Source: Saccharopolyspora shandongensis (GTDB taxonomy: Bacteria; Actinomycetota; Actinomycetes; Mycobacteriales; Pseudonocardiaceae). Taken from it: DNA of 64,000 bases. The DNA is taken from positions 59,290 through 123,289 of the forward strand of contig NZ_FNOK01000026.1 of NCBI RefSeq assembly GCF_900106995.1. Reading direction: 5' to 3'. Positions 35,014 through 42,814 of this stretch are shown in pieces. The stretch's first letter is position 1. Each line of letters starts with the position of its first letter. The notes under the pieces are model-generated. The model did not search any database, was not told the DNA's origin, and saw only the letters and a program-made list of their open reading frames with translations. The translations under genes were made by a program, and so were the position numbers.

Positions 35014-36336
35014 TTGACCAGCACCAGAAGCAGCACGGCTCGGCCGCCCGGCCCGAAGGGTCGCCTACTGGTCGGGAACACGCTCGACTACGACCGCGAC
35101 CGGATGGCGTTCCTCCGCCGCTGCCACCAGGAGTACGGCGACGTCTTCTCCTTCGACGACCGCACGATCGTGGTGCTCGCGCCGGATCTGGTGCACGACA
35201 TGCTCGCCCGGACCAACGAGGACTTCCACAGCGAGAGCACGCCGATCGCGACGCGGATCGATCCGGAGCGCGCGGCGACGGACGCGCAGGTGTGGATGAC
35301 CGCCAGGCGGAAGGGCTGGCACGGGCTCAGCCGCACGGTCTCCCATGCCCATTCGGCCCGGCTGCACCCGCTGTTCCGGCGGACGCTCGACGAAACCGGT
35401 GGGCGCCGGGTAGAAGTCCTCGACGTGATGGAGCAATTCGCCGGCCGCGCCACGGCGGACTTCTGCCTGGGCGCCGACTCCGGCGGCGTGCCGGAGGTCC
35501 TCACCGAGAACGTCAAGGCGATCGAGCCGCTCGGCGGCAGTTCGCAGCTGTTCCCGGCCTGGTGGCCGTCCAAGCGCATCCGGCGATTCCTCCGGGCGCG
35601 GGAGAGCACGCTGGTCGTCATCACCGAGAAGATCCGGCAGCGCCAGGCGAGTTCGCCGGCACGGCCCGAGCAGCCGCAGGACCTGCTCGACGTGCTGCTC
35701 GCCGCGCGAGATCCCGAGCTCAGCGAGCTCCAGGTCCAGCGGTTGCTCCGCGGCATCATGCTGGCCGCGTACGGGGTGCCGGCTTCGGCGCTGACGTGGC
35801 TGGTGCGGGTGCTGGCGACCGAACCCGAACTGCGGCGCCGGGTGTCCGAAGAGGCCGAGGCCTGGCCGCACGAGGAGGCGCCGCCGCTGTCCGCATTGCC
35901 GCAGACCGAGGCGGTGATCAAGGAAGTCCTGCGGTTGTGGCCGCCCACCTGGCTGATCGGGCGGACCGCCCGGCGGGAGACCGAGCTCGGCGAGTGGCGG
36001 CTGCGGCCGAACGACCAGGTGATGTTCAGCCCGTACCTGATCCACCGGGATCCGCGCTGGTGGTCCGATCCGGACCGGCTGGCGCCGGAGCGGTGGCTCG
36101 ACGCGCAGGCGTCCCCGCACCGCCACACCTACATCCCGTTCGGCGCCGGACCCCGGGTCTGCGTCGGCACCCAGCTCGGCATGATCCAGATGGCGCTGGC
36201 GGCCTTCTGGTTGGTGCGCGAGTACGAGGTGACCACAGAGGACGGTGCCTGCCCGCCGAAGTTCCAGGAACTCCTGCAGCCGCAGGGATTCACCGCTCGT
36301 TTCATCCCGCGCAGGGCCGGTGCTGGGTCGGCGTGA
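35014..36336 (+). CDS. Cytochrome P450, probable peptide cross-linking enzyme
   Basis: The 440-residue P450 has the heme loop FGAGPRVCVG near residue 380, the K-helix ExxR (EVLRLWP) and the PERW meander (LAPERWLDA). The I-helix reads LAAYGVPASALTW where most P450s have A-G-x-D/E-T, so the acid-alcohol pair is missing. That occurs in P450s that do radical coupling or act on carrier-bound or peptide substrates. The TTG start follows CGGAGGG. It is the only enzyme next to the 29-residue peptide gene, so it is the likely catalyst of aromatic C-C, C-N or C-O bonds in that peptide. It converges with a TetR gene 13 nt away. No ferredoxin partner is adjacent. Confidence 0.9.
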   Translation: MTSTRSSTARPPGPKGRLLVGNTLDYDRDRMAFLRRCHQEYGDVFSFDDRTIVVLAPDLVHDMLARTNEDFHSESTPIATRIDPERAATDAQVWMTARRKGWHGLSRTVSHAHSARLHPLFRRTLDETGGRRVEVLDVMEQFAGRATADFCLGADSGGVPEVLTENVKAIEPLGGSSQLFPAWWPSKRIRRFLRARESTLVVITEKIRQRQASSPARPEQPQDLLDVLLAARDPELSELQVQRLLRGIMLAAYGVPASALTWLVRVLATEPELRRRVSEEAEAWPHEEAPPLSALPQTEAVIKEVLRLWPPTWLIGRTARRETELGEWRLRPNDQVMFSPYLIHRDPRWWSDPDRLAPERWLDAQASPHRHTYIPFGAGPRVCVGTQLGMIQMALAAFWLVREYEVTTEDGACPPKFQELLQPQGFTARFIPRRAGAGSA

Positions 36337-36349
36337 GCGAAAATCCGCT

Positions 36350-36955
36350 TCACAGCGGCAGTCCCGCCTCCAAGTGAGCCAGGCCCCGGTCCAACGCCTC
36401 CAGCGCGTCCAGGTCCGGATCCTCCGCCCAGCGCAGCCACACCTCCAGCAGCACGCCGAACACCGCTCCGGTGAAGCTGCGGACCGCCGCGTCCGCGGGA
36501 TCGCGACCGGCCCGTTCGGCCACCAGCCCGGCGAGCATGCGCTGGGTCTGCTTGATGTTGCCCAGGCTCGCCGCCCAGAGTTCCGGGACGGTGAGCACGA
36601 GTTCCTGGAGCTGCCGCCGCCGCGCGACTTCGTCGCCGGAGAGCCCGCCGAAGGCCGAACCGATCGCCCCGCGGACGGCCTGCAGCGGAGTCAGCTCCGC
36701 GGGTTGGGCGCGGAACGCCTCGACCACCTCCGGGGCGTAGCCGTCGGAGACGACCAGTTCCTCCTTCGTCGGGAAGTAGCGGAAAACGGTGCTGGGCGAG
36801 ACCTCCGCGGCCTCGGCGATCTGCTCGACGGTGGTCGCCTCGTAGCCCTGGGCGGCGAACAACCGCAACGCCTGCCGCTGGATCGCGGAGCGTGTCCTGG
36901 CCTTCTTCTTCGCCCGCAGTCCGGGGGCCGGGTTCGGTTCAGGGCTTGCCGTCAT
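36350..36955 (-). CDS. TetR-family regulator
   Basis: This 201-residue regulator has the TetR HTH (SAIQRQALRLFAAQGYEATT, VEQIAEAAEVSPSTVFRYFP) preceded by a basic arm (RAKKKARTR) and a helical ligand domain (LVLTVPELWAASLGNIKQT). AAGGAGAAT lies before the ATG at 36953-36955. It overlaps the 3' end of the PaaK-like ligase gene by 17 nt and is co-transcribed after it. TTGACTGTCAA and a GTTGACA/TGTCAAC inverted repeat at that operon's promoter are candidate operators. Confidence 0.9.
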   Translation of the reverse strand: MTASPEPNPAPGLRAKKKARTRSAIQRQALRLFAAQGYEATTVEQIAEAAEVSPSTVFRYFPTKEELVVSDGYAPEVVEAFRAQPAELTPLQAVRGAIGSAFGGLSGDEVARRRQLQELVLTVPELWAASLGNIKQTQRMLAGLVAERAGRDPADAAVRSFTGAVFGVLLEVWLRWAEDPDLDALEALDRGLAHLEAGLPL

Positions 36956-38345
36956 GGCTCGATTCTCCTTGCTGCGCCGGGTCGAACGGGATCGCGGTGC
37001 GGAACTTGCCGCCCCGGCCCTGCCGCGGCGGCTCCGCGGCGCGTTGCAGGTCGACGCCCCCCAAGCCCCGGTCGGCGAGGGCGCGGGCCACTCCGTCGAG
37101 CACGGCGCGCCAGACCTCCTCGGCATCGGCGCCCGCGGCGCAGGTGAGCCTGATCCGCAGCGCCATCGGCCCGGTCTGCTCGGCCTGGAACAGGCCGACC
37201 CCCGGCACCCGGTCGATCAGCGTGTTCAGCACCATCGACGGGATCTCGACCGTTTCCCCGCCCGGCGCGAGGAAGGTGAGGCTGTTGGCCACTCGGCCGC
37301 GCACCCGGAACGCGGGCCGTGGGTCGCCGCACGGGCAGGCGTCCGGCCGCTGCAGGACGCTGTCGCCCAGGTCGTAGCGCAGGATCGGCTGGATCCGGTT
37401 GGCCAGGTTGCTCACCAGCACGGTGTGCGAGAGCTCGCCGGGCGCGACCGGCCGGTGGTCGGCGTCGACGGGTTCCAGCACCGCCCAGTCGCTGTTGACG
37501 TGGTACCAGCCGTGCGCGCAGCCATCGGTCAGGAACGGGCATTCGGTGGCCCCGTAGGTGTCGCGGATGCGCGCTCCGAAGGCCGCGGCCATCCGCTCCC
37601 GCTCCCCCGGCGCGACCGCTTCGCCTGCCGTCTCCACCAGCACCGGATCGATGTGCAGGCGCTCTTCGCGCTGCTCGCGGGCCAGCAGGGAGAGGACGCT
37701 GGCGTAGCCGATGACGATCGCGGGCCGGAAGCCGTTCAACCCGGCCACCAGCTCCGCCATCGACGCGTGCGCGGAGAACACCCGCACGAGCCGGCGGGTG
37801 ACCGGGTTGGCGAACAGCCGCTCGGACCCGGCCGCCACCAGGAAGTGGCCCCCGGTGGCCACGACCAGCGCCATCCGGCCACCGCGCGCCACCGCCCCGG
37901 CCAGCCCGGCCGCGCCCAGCCAGGAACCCCGCATCCGCGACGCGAGCGCGACGTTGACCGCCAGCGCCCGCTGGTCGACCACGAAGATGCCCGGCGCGCC
38001 GGTCGTCCCCGACGTCGTGATCAGCGTGTACCGCCCGGCGAACGGCCGCCCGGCCGAGCCGGGGTCGGCCACGAACTCCTGTGCCGCCGACCATGTCACC
38101 GAGCGGTCGGTGACCCAGTCGTCGAACTCCGCCATCAGTGCCTTCTTGCCGGTCACCGGCAGCAGCGCCGGGTCGGTGACCCGGTCGGGCAGGCCCCGGT
38201 AGAGCCGCCGGTAGAAGGGCGAGTTCGCCCTGGCGTAGGCGACCTGCGCGGCCAACCTGGCTCGCCCGCGCTCGGCCATGGCCGCCGAACCGAGCCGGCG
38301 CAGCCGGTCCGCCTCCCGCAGCCGCCCCAGCATGCTCTCGCGCAC
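36939..38345 (-). CDS. Phenylacetate-CoA ligase-like (PaaK/CapK) adenylate-forming enzyme
   Basis: This 468-residue PaaK-type ligase shows AYARANSPFYRRLYRGLPDR at the N-terminus, YTLITTSGTTGAPGIFVVDQ (the P-loop, near residue 100), IRDTYGATECPFLTDGC (A5 region), and ILRYDLGDSVLQRPDACPCG with the family's Cys pair, then FRVRGRVANSLTF. The GTG start follows AGGAGGG. It is probably regulated by the TetR gene that follows in the same operon. It would activate an aromatic or other acid as AMP ester and CoA thioester. A link with the neighbouring RiPP locus is possible but unsupported. Confidence 0.88.
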   Translation of the reverse strand: MRESMLGRLREADRLRRLGSAAMAERGRARLAAQVAYARANSPFYRRLYRGLPDRVTDPALLPVTGKKALMAEFDDWVTDRSVTWSAAQEFVADPGSAGRPFAGRYTLITTSGTTGAPGIFVVDQRALAVNVALASRMRGSWLGAAGLAGAVARGGRMALVVATGGHFLVAAGSERLFANPVTRRLVRVFSAHASMAELVAGLNGFRPAIVIGYASVLSLLAREQREERLHIDPVLVETAGEAVAPGERERMAAAFGARIRDTYGATECPFLTDGCAHGWYHVNSDWAVLEPVDADHRPVAPGELSHTVLVSNLANRIQPILRYDLGDSVLQRPDACPCGDPRPAFRVRGRVANSLTFLAPGGETVEIPSMVLNTLIDRVPGVGLFQAEQTGPMALRIRLTCAAGADAEEVWRAVLDGVARALADRGLGGVDLQRAAEPPRQGRGGKFRTAIPFDPAQQGESSHDGKP

Positions 38346-38365
38346 GACCACTCCCTCCTGAGAAT

Positions 38366-38403
38366 GTTGACATCCTACTCTCATTTGAAATTTGACTGTC
38401 AAC
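38366..38403 (-). promoter_or_regulatory. Promoter/operator of the PaaK-TetR operon
   Basis: On the minus strand TTGACA and TAGGAT lie about 19 nt apart. The -35 region overlaps TTGACTGTCAA (38392-38402), and GTTGACA (38366-38372) and TGTCAAC (38397-38403) form an inverted repeat around the promoter. This suits TetR repression. Confidence 0.5.
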
Positions 38404-38420
38404 TTTTTTCGGGCACGAAG

Positions 38421-38453
38421 AAGGGCACCCCCGGCAGATTCGGAGGTGCCCTT
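38421..38453 (-). terminator. Hairpin downstream of the methyltransferase gene
   Basis: AAGGGCACC (38421-38429) pairs with GGTGCCCTT (38445-38453), loop 15 nt. It begins 15 nt past the methyltransferase stop in the direction of transcription. Confidence 0.6.
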
Positions 38454-38467
38454 GAACGGGTTTCGCG

Positions 38468-39085
38468 CTAGCGGACTTCGAGGACCGGGATCCGGCAGCG
38501 GACGTCCTCGCCCCGCACCGACTCCCACTCGTCCGCCTCCCGGAGGCGGATCCGGCCGTCGGTGGCCAGGCCGTTGATGTGCTCGCCCACCTTCCGGGAC
38601 TCCCAGACGTGCGCCACCGTCGCCACGACCAGGCCGCCCGGGCGGACCACCCGGACCAGCTCGTTCAAGACCTCCGGGCCGACGTGGCCGTCGGTGATCG
38701 TGCCGACGCAGATCGCCGCGCCGTAGGTGTCGTCGGGGATGTCCAGGCGCCGCGTCAGGTCTGCCTTGGCCAGGTCGCGGTAGATGCCGCGGGCCCGGGC
38801 CTTCTCGAGCATGCCCTGCGACAGGTCGATCCCGTCGATCACCGCGACCGACCGCTGCGCCAGCTCCGCGCCGACCAGGCCGGTGCCGCAGCCCGCGTCC
38901 AGCACCGGCCCCGGGTCGCCGGCCAGGTGCACCAGGCGGTTCGCGGCGTTCGCGGGCGCCACGTAGTCCATGCCCTGGACCATGTCCGCGTCGTACTCCG
39001 CCGCCCACTCGTCGTAGACCGCTTCGGCTTCTTCCTTGCTCTTGAGGTCGTAAGCGCGCTGCAGCTTCGGACTGCGCCCAGTCAT
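38468..39085 (-). CDS. Class I SAM-dependent methyltransferase
   Basis: This 205-residue methyltransferase has motif I VLDAGCGTGLVGAELAQRSV near residue 65, motif II DGIDLSQGMLEKA, and the post-I region GAAICVGTITDGHVGPEVLN. The N-terminus (SKEEAEAVYDEWAAEYDADM) resembles UbiE/Williams-Beuren-type methyltransferases. Two adjacent ATGs are possible; the second gives the better spacing from GAAGGGAG. It is isolated between hairpins, so the substrate is unknown. Confidence 0.88.
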   Translation of the reverse strand: MTGRSPKLQRAYDLKSKEEAEAVYDEWAAEYDADMVQGMDYVAPANAANRLVHLAGDPGPVLDAGCGTGLVGAELAQRSVAVIDGIDLSQGMLEKARARGIYRDLAKADLTRRLDIPDDTYGAAICVGTITDGHVGPEVLNELVRVVRPGGLVVATVAHVWESRKVGEHINGLATDGRIRLREADEWESVRGEDVRCRIPVLEVR

Positions 39086-39151
39086 CATCGACTCCCTTCG
39101 CCCGGAGCCACCCACCCTGCCACGATCCGATTCCGGGAAATACGACGGAGA

Positions 39152-39904
39152 TCACAGCACGCGTTGCAGGAAGTCCCTGGTCCTGGGCTGCCCGGGGTCG
39201 TCCAGGACCTTGCCCGGCGGCCCGGTTTCCAGCACCTCGCCGCCGTCCAGGAACACGACGGTGTCGGCGACCTCCCGGGCGAAACCGATCTCGTGCGTCA
39301 CCACGACCATCGTCTGACCGGCCGCGGCCAGGTCGCGCATCACCGCCAGCACCTCCCCCACCAGCTCCGGATCCAGGGCGCTGGTCGGTTCGTCGAACAG
39401 CAGGAGCTTCGGTTCCATCGCCAGCGCGCGGGCGATGGCGATGCGCTGCTGCTGGCCGCCGGAGAGCTGCCGCGGGTAGGCGTCCTCGCGATCCGCCAGG
39501 CCGACGCGGCGCAGCTTCTCCCGCGCCCGCACCAAGGCGTCCTTCTTGGACAGACCGAGCACGCCGACCGGCGCCTCGATCAGGTTCTCCAGGACCGTCA
39601 GGTGCCCGAACAGGTTGAATCCCTGGAACACCATGCCGATCCCCGCGCGCTGGCGGGCGATCGCGCGGTCGCCGAGCTCGTGCAGCTTGCCCGCCGACTC
39701 GCGGTAGCCGATCAGCACGCCGTCCACCTCGATGCTCCCGGCGTCCACCTTCTCCAGGTGGTTGATGCAGCGCAGCAGCGTGCTCTTGCCCGAGCCGGAC
39801 GGGCCGATCACGCAGGTCACCTCGCCCTGCCGCACCGCCAGATCCACGTCGCGCAGCACCGGCGTGGCGCCGAAGCTCTTGTGCAAACCGGTAATCCGCA
39901 GCAT
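39152..39904 (-). CDS. Polar amino acid ABC transporter, ATP-binding protein
   Basis: This 250-residue ATPase of the PAAT family has Walker A GPSGSGKST near residue 36, the Q-loop GMVFQGFNLFGHLTVLENL, signature LSGGQQQRIAIARAL, Walker B LLLFDEPTSALDPEL and H-loop VVVTHEIGFAREVAD. The start overlaps the permease stop by one base (TGATG). It energises uptake together with the permease and, most likely, with the lipoprotein encoded divergently at 41501. The neighbourhood suggests a sulfur-containing amino acid such as cystine as substrate (inference). Confidence 0.94.
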   Translation of the reverse strand: MLRITGLHKSFGATPVLRDVDLAVRQGEVTCVIGPSGSGKSTLLRCINHLEKVDAGSIEVDGVLIGYRESAGKLHELGDRAIARQRAGIGMVFQGFNLFGHLTVLENLIEAPVGVLGLSKKDALVRAREKLRRVGLADREDAYPRQLSGGQQQRIAIARALAMEPKLLLFDEPTSALDPELVGEVLAVMRDLAAAGQTMVVVTHEIGFAREVADTVVFLDGGEVLETGPPGKVLDDPGQPRTRDFLQRVL

Positions 39905-40821
39905 CACCGGGCTCCCTTCAGCGCGGCGCGCAGCCGCTGCAGCGGTGTCGGCGGCAGCTCGCGGTGGGCACCGCGGGCGTAGTGGCGTTCGACGTAGTAC
40001 TGGCCCGCGGTCAGGATCGACGTGATCACGAGGTACCAGACGGTCGCCACCAGCAGCAGCGGGATCACCAGGTAGTTCCGGTTGTAGATCAGCTGCACCG
40101 AGTAGAGCAGGTCGTGCACTGCGATGACGCTGACGATCGAGGTGCCCTTCAACGTGCCGATGAGCATGTTGCCCGCCGGCGGGATGATCGCGCGCATCGC
40201 CTGCGGGAGCACGATCCGGCGCAGCACCCGCATCCGCGTCATGCCCAGCGCCTGCGCGGCCTCGGTCTGGCCCGCGTCGACCGACAGGATGCCGGCGCGC
40301 ACCACTTCCCCGGCGAACGCGGCCTCGTGCAGCACCAGGCCGATCACCGCCGTCGTGGTGCCGCCGAGCAGGTTCACGGTGTCCACTGTGAACCACGGGC
40401 CGAAGCTCAGCGTCGGGTACAGCGCGCCGATGTTGAACCAGAACAGGAGTTGGACCAGCAGCGGGATGGACCGGAACAGCCAGGTGTAGGTCCAGCTCAG
40501 CCAGTTCAGGACGGCGTTGCCGGACAGCCGCATGACGGCCAGCACGGCGCCCAGCGCGAAGCCGAGGACCATGGTGACGGCGGTCAGCCACAGCGTGAGC
40601 CAAAGGCCGTTCAGCACGGCCGGGAGCGTGAAGTAGGCGGCGACGACGGGCCACTGGAAGTTCGGGTTCGTGGCCATCGAATGCACCACGAGCGCGAACA
40701 CGACCAGCGCCGCGACGGCGGCGATCCACCTGCCGGGATGCCGCGCGGGCACCACAGGTGGCGGGGCGACGGTGGCGGGCCCGGTTTCGGGCACCGCCTG
40801 CAGATGCGTTGATCGGGTCAT
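39904..40821 (-). CDS. Polar amino acid ABC transporter, permease
   Basis: This 305-residue His/Glu-type permease has a long N-terminal cytoplasmic stretch, a membrane segment (WIAAVAALVVFALVVHSMAT) and the core BPD domain. That domain includes VLNGLWLTLWLTAVTMVLGF, TYTWLFRSIPLLVQLLFW and the EAA loop EAAQALGMTRMRVLRRIVLP, then MRAIIPPAGNMLIGTLKGTS. It is first in a two-gene operon with the ATPase. A good promoter lies 145 bp upstream on the minus strand. Confidence 0.94.
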   Translation of the reverse strand: MTRSTHLQAVPETGPATVAPPPVVPARHPGRWIAAVAALVVFALVVHSMATNPNFQWPVVAAYFTLPAVLNGLWLTLWLTAVTMVLGFALGAVLAVMRLSGNAVLNWLSWTYTWLFRSIPLLVQLLFWFNIGALYPTLSFGPWFTVDTVNLLGGTTTAVIGLVLHEAAFAGEVVRAGILSVDAGQTEAAQALGMTRMRVLRRIVLPQAMRAIIPPAGNMLIGTLKGTSIVSVIAVHDLLYSVQLIYNRNYLVIPLLLVATVWYLVITSILTAGQYYVERHYARGAHRELPPTPLQRLRAALKGAR

Positions 40822-40965
40822 CGGGACTTCCCTGTCGTGCGGCGAATCCGCGGAGATCAGCGCGTCGATTTCCCGCGGAAATCGCGCTGCTTGGACGAAA
40901 AGGAGAGGAACGCCTCGCAGGAAACGGCCGCCGAACGACGTCGGCGGGGACCACCACCGCCTGAC

Positions 40966-40993
40966 ACGCTAGCCGTCCCGGCCGCGGGGTCAA
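40966..40993 (-). promoter_or_regulatory. Promoter of the ABC permease-ATPase operon
   Basis: On the minus strand TTGACC (40988-40993) and TAGCGT (40966-40971) are separated by 16 nt. This implies a 5' leader of about 135 nt before the permease start. Confidence 0.55.
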
Positions 40994-41017
40994 GGCCGTC
41001 CCACAGGTTGATCGTCG

Positions 41018-41046
41018 TTGACACCCATCCGGCATCCGGCGATTCT
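41018..41046 (+). promoter_or_regulatory. Promoter of the leader peptide at 41053
   Basis: TTGACA (41018-41023) and GATTCT (41041-41046) are spaced by 17 nt. The GTG of the leader peptide follows 6 nt later, so the transcript would start at or next to the start codon. Confidence 0.6.
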
Positions 41047-41052
41047 CGTTGC

Positions 41053-41130
41053 GTGACCAGGCAACTGCGTTTGGTGAAACGCGCCCACATCGACCTCGCC
41101 CTGGTGTGGTCGGCCGCTTGTCGCGGCTGA
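41053..41130 (+). CDS. Short leader peptide (25 aa), putative cis-acting sulfur leader
   Basis: The peptide reads (GTG) TRQLRLVKRAHIDLALV followed by WSAACRG. The segment LVKRAHIDL and the terminal Cys-Arg match the short actinobacterial leader family usually written as RRHVDLCRV...CR, which precedes cysteine and sulfur genes and is thought to control them by ribosome stalling. It seems to be translated from a leaderless transcript. The likely target is the substrate-binding protein at 41501, but a dispersed repeat now lies between them. A second member of the family is encoded at 44837-44908. Confidence 0.72.
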   Translation: MTRQLRLVKRAHIDLALVWSAACRG

Positions 41131-41171
41131 CGTCATCCCTCCTTCGCGCCACCAGCCGCTGCAGAACGCTA

Positions 41172-41427
41172 TTTCCAGACTCATCTTGCGTGGCGGTGCG
41201 GGTAGCGGCCCCCTGCGGGAGTTACAGACGCCGCCTGGCTGTGGGAGCCCCGACTTACGTATGTCCAATACGCGGCATCGGGGACTGGCCTCGCCCAGTA
41301 GCCCAGAAGGCGGGCACAGTCTGAGAACCCGCGGCGGTGCGAGTTGCGAGGGTGGGCTAAGCGGCTGCGCCGCTTCAAACACACAAAGCCCGCGCTACCA
41401 CACCCGACTGCACCACATCCAAAACAG
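41172..41427 (+). repeat. Dispersed ~250-bp repeat, copy 2
   Basis: This is the longest copy of the repeat, seen reversed at 6891-7134 and shortened at 9679-9826. Shared blocks include TTTCCAG at one edge, GCGGTGCGGGTAGCGG, CCTGCGGGAGTT, CTGAGAACCCGCGGCGGTGC, GCGAGGGTGGGCTAAGCGG, CTGCGCCGCTTCAAA and CACATCCAAA at the other edge. It fills most of the gap between the leader peptide and the binding-protein gene. Frames inside it (containing RRFKHTKPALPH or KRRSRLAHPR) are not counted as genes. Confidence 0.78.
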
Positions 41428-41500
41428 CCGCTGCAGCTGACCACCTCGCACGGGCCACCACCACCTCGCCCGATCGCTGCACTCGAAGGGTTCACACCGA

Positions 41501-42418
41501 ATGCTGCCCCGTTTCAGAACGATCGTCGTGATGCTGACCGCGGCCGGGTTGCTCGCCGGCTGCGCGCCCGGCGCGATCCCGACCGAAGCCGCGCCCGGTC
41601 TCGATGCGACCGCCGACGTGATCTCCGCTGTTCCCAAGGACGAAGCGATCGCGGCGCTGCTGCCGCCGGACGTCAGGCAGGCCGGGGTGCTGACCTTCGG
41701 CAGCTCGCTCGACGGCAGCCCGCCCGGCGCGTTCTACCTGGCCGACAACCGGACCGCCGTCGGCGTGGACATAGACGTCGCCGAAGCCGTCGCCCGCGTG
41801 CTCGGCGTGCGGATCGACCGGCAGGACGCCGCGTTCGACACCATCCTGCCCGCGCTGGGCAGCGGCAAGTTCCAGGTCGGCACCGGCAACTTCGGGGTCA
41901 CCGAGGAGCGCAAGAAGACCGTCGACTTCGTGACCTACCTCAACGACGGCCAGGGCCTCGCGGTCCGCCAGGACAGCGATCTCACCCCGGTCACCGACGT
42001 CACGCAGCTGTGCGGGCACACCATCGGCACCGGCGCGGGCACGACGTTCGAGACGACGCTCAACGCCCACCAGCACCGCTGCGGCGAGCTGGGCCGGCCG
42101 GCCTACCAGGTGCTGGTCTTCAAGGAGATGAGCGCGCAGTACTCCGCCCTGCAGCAGGGCAAGGTCGACGTGCTGATGAGCACGATCAACGGGCTGCGCT
42201 ACACGGTCAGCCAGCAGCCGAACCTGCGGTTCCTCAACGAGTTCCGGCGCCTGAACGTCGGATTCGCGCTGCCGAAGAACTCGCCGCTGGCACCCGCGTT
42301 GCAGCCAGCGGTGAACAAGCTGATCGAGGACGGCACCTACGAGCGGATCGTGCGCAAGTGGGGCGTCGAGGACTCGGCGATCAGCACCTCCGAGACCAAC
42401 CCGCCGGAACTGCGCTGA
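41501..42418 (+). CDS. Amino acid ABC transporter substrate-binding lipoprotein
   Basis: This 305-residue extracytoplasmic solute-binding protein of family 3 has a lipoprotein signal with lipobox LLAGC at residues 18-22. The type-II periplasmic fold shows FYLADNRTAVGVDIDVAEAV, LPALGSGKFQVGTGNFGVTE and ERKKTVDFVTYLNDGQGL, then DVTQLCGHTIGTGAGTTFE, which contains a Cys unusual at this place. It is divergent from, and probably works with, the permease and ATPase at 39152-40821. An upstream leader peptide suggests control by cysteine or sulfur supply. Confidence 0.92.
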   Translation: MLPRFRTIVVMLTAAGLLAGCAPGAIPTEAAPGLDATADVISAVPKDEAIAALLPPDVRQAGVLTFGSSLDGSPPGAFYLADNRTAVGVDIDVAEAVARVLGVRIDRQDAAFDTILPALGSGKFQVGTGNFGVTEERKKTVDFVTYLNDGQGLAVRQDSDLTPVTDVTQLCGHTIGTGAGTTFETTLNAHQHRCGELGRPAYQVLVFKEMSAQYSALQQGKVDVLMSTINGLRYTVSQQPNLRFLNEFRRLNVGFALPKNSPLAPALQPAVNKLIEDGTYERIVRKWGVEDSAISTSETNPPELR

Positions 42419-42579
42419 GCCGGAGACGCGATGAAAAGGGCGCTGTTAGACCGTGGAGGCCGTTGAGTCCACAATGGACAAGGGCGTCAGCACCACGCCC
42501 GGACGAGCCACGCGGTCAGTCCCGGACGACGATCCGGGTGCCGCTCTCGGCCGGTGCGGCCACGTGGCCGCGCCGGCTT
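42419..42579. other. Gap with a possible gene remnant
   Basis: No complete gene is seen. On the minus strand a short frame reads VAAPAESGTRIVVRD before a stop (42517-42564), which looks like the C-terminus of a lost protein, but nothing continues it upstream. Confidence 0.3.
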
Positions 42580-42723
42580 CTACAGCCGTTCCTCCCGACG
42601 CCGCGCCTCCGCCTTCAGCGCCTGCTTCTCCCGGTGTCCCGGCAGCCACCACACGATGAAAAGCGGAACGAAGATCACCGACCAGGCCAGCAGCCCGAGC
42701 AACATCGCCAGTGCCTCATGCAT
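42580..42723 (-). CDS. Small single-pass membrane protein (47 aa)
   Basis: The peptide is MHEALAMLLGLLAWSVIFVP continuing LFIVWWLPGHREKQAL and a charged tail rich in Arg, Lys and Glu. One hydrophobic helix spans residues 6-29 with a short positive cytoplasmic tail. It has no recognised family. The ATG is set by the hydrophobic region; GAGG lies close to it. It is divergent from the XRE-TPR regulator that starts 92 bp away. Confidence 0.5.
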   Translation of the reverse strand: MHEALAMLLGLLAWSVIFVPLFIVWWLPGHREKQALKAEARRREERL

Positions 42724-42814
42724 GCCTCGAACATCGACACCAGACCGCGCCAGGCCTAGGGCATTCGGGTTGGGCAGGTTGGGGCAGATCGGGGCGCCTG
42801 GCAGCATCAACAGC

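Noticed and set aside
36939..39085. PaaK-like ligase and methyltransferase as tailoring enzymes of the RiPP
   Set aside because: They have their own promoter, terminator and TetR regulator and lie on the other strand; no evidence ties them to the peptide.
40990..41495. Small frames in the repeat with KRRSRLAHPR or RRFKHTKPALPH
   Set aside because: Similar peptides appear in each repeat copy in differently broken frames, so they reflect the repeat, not a gene.
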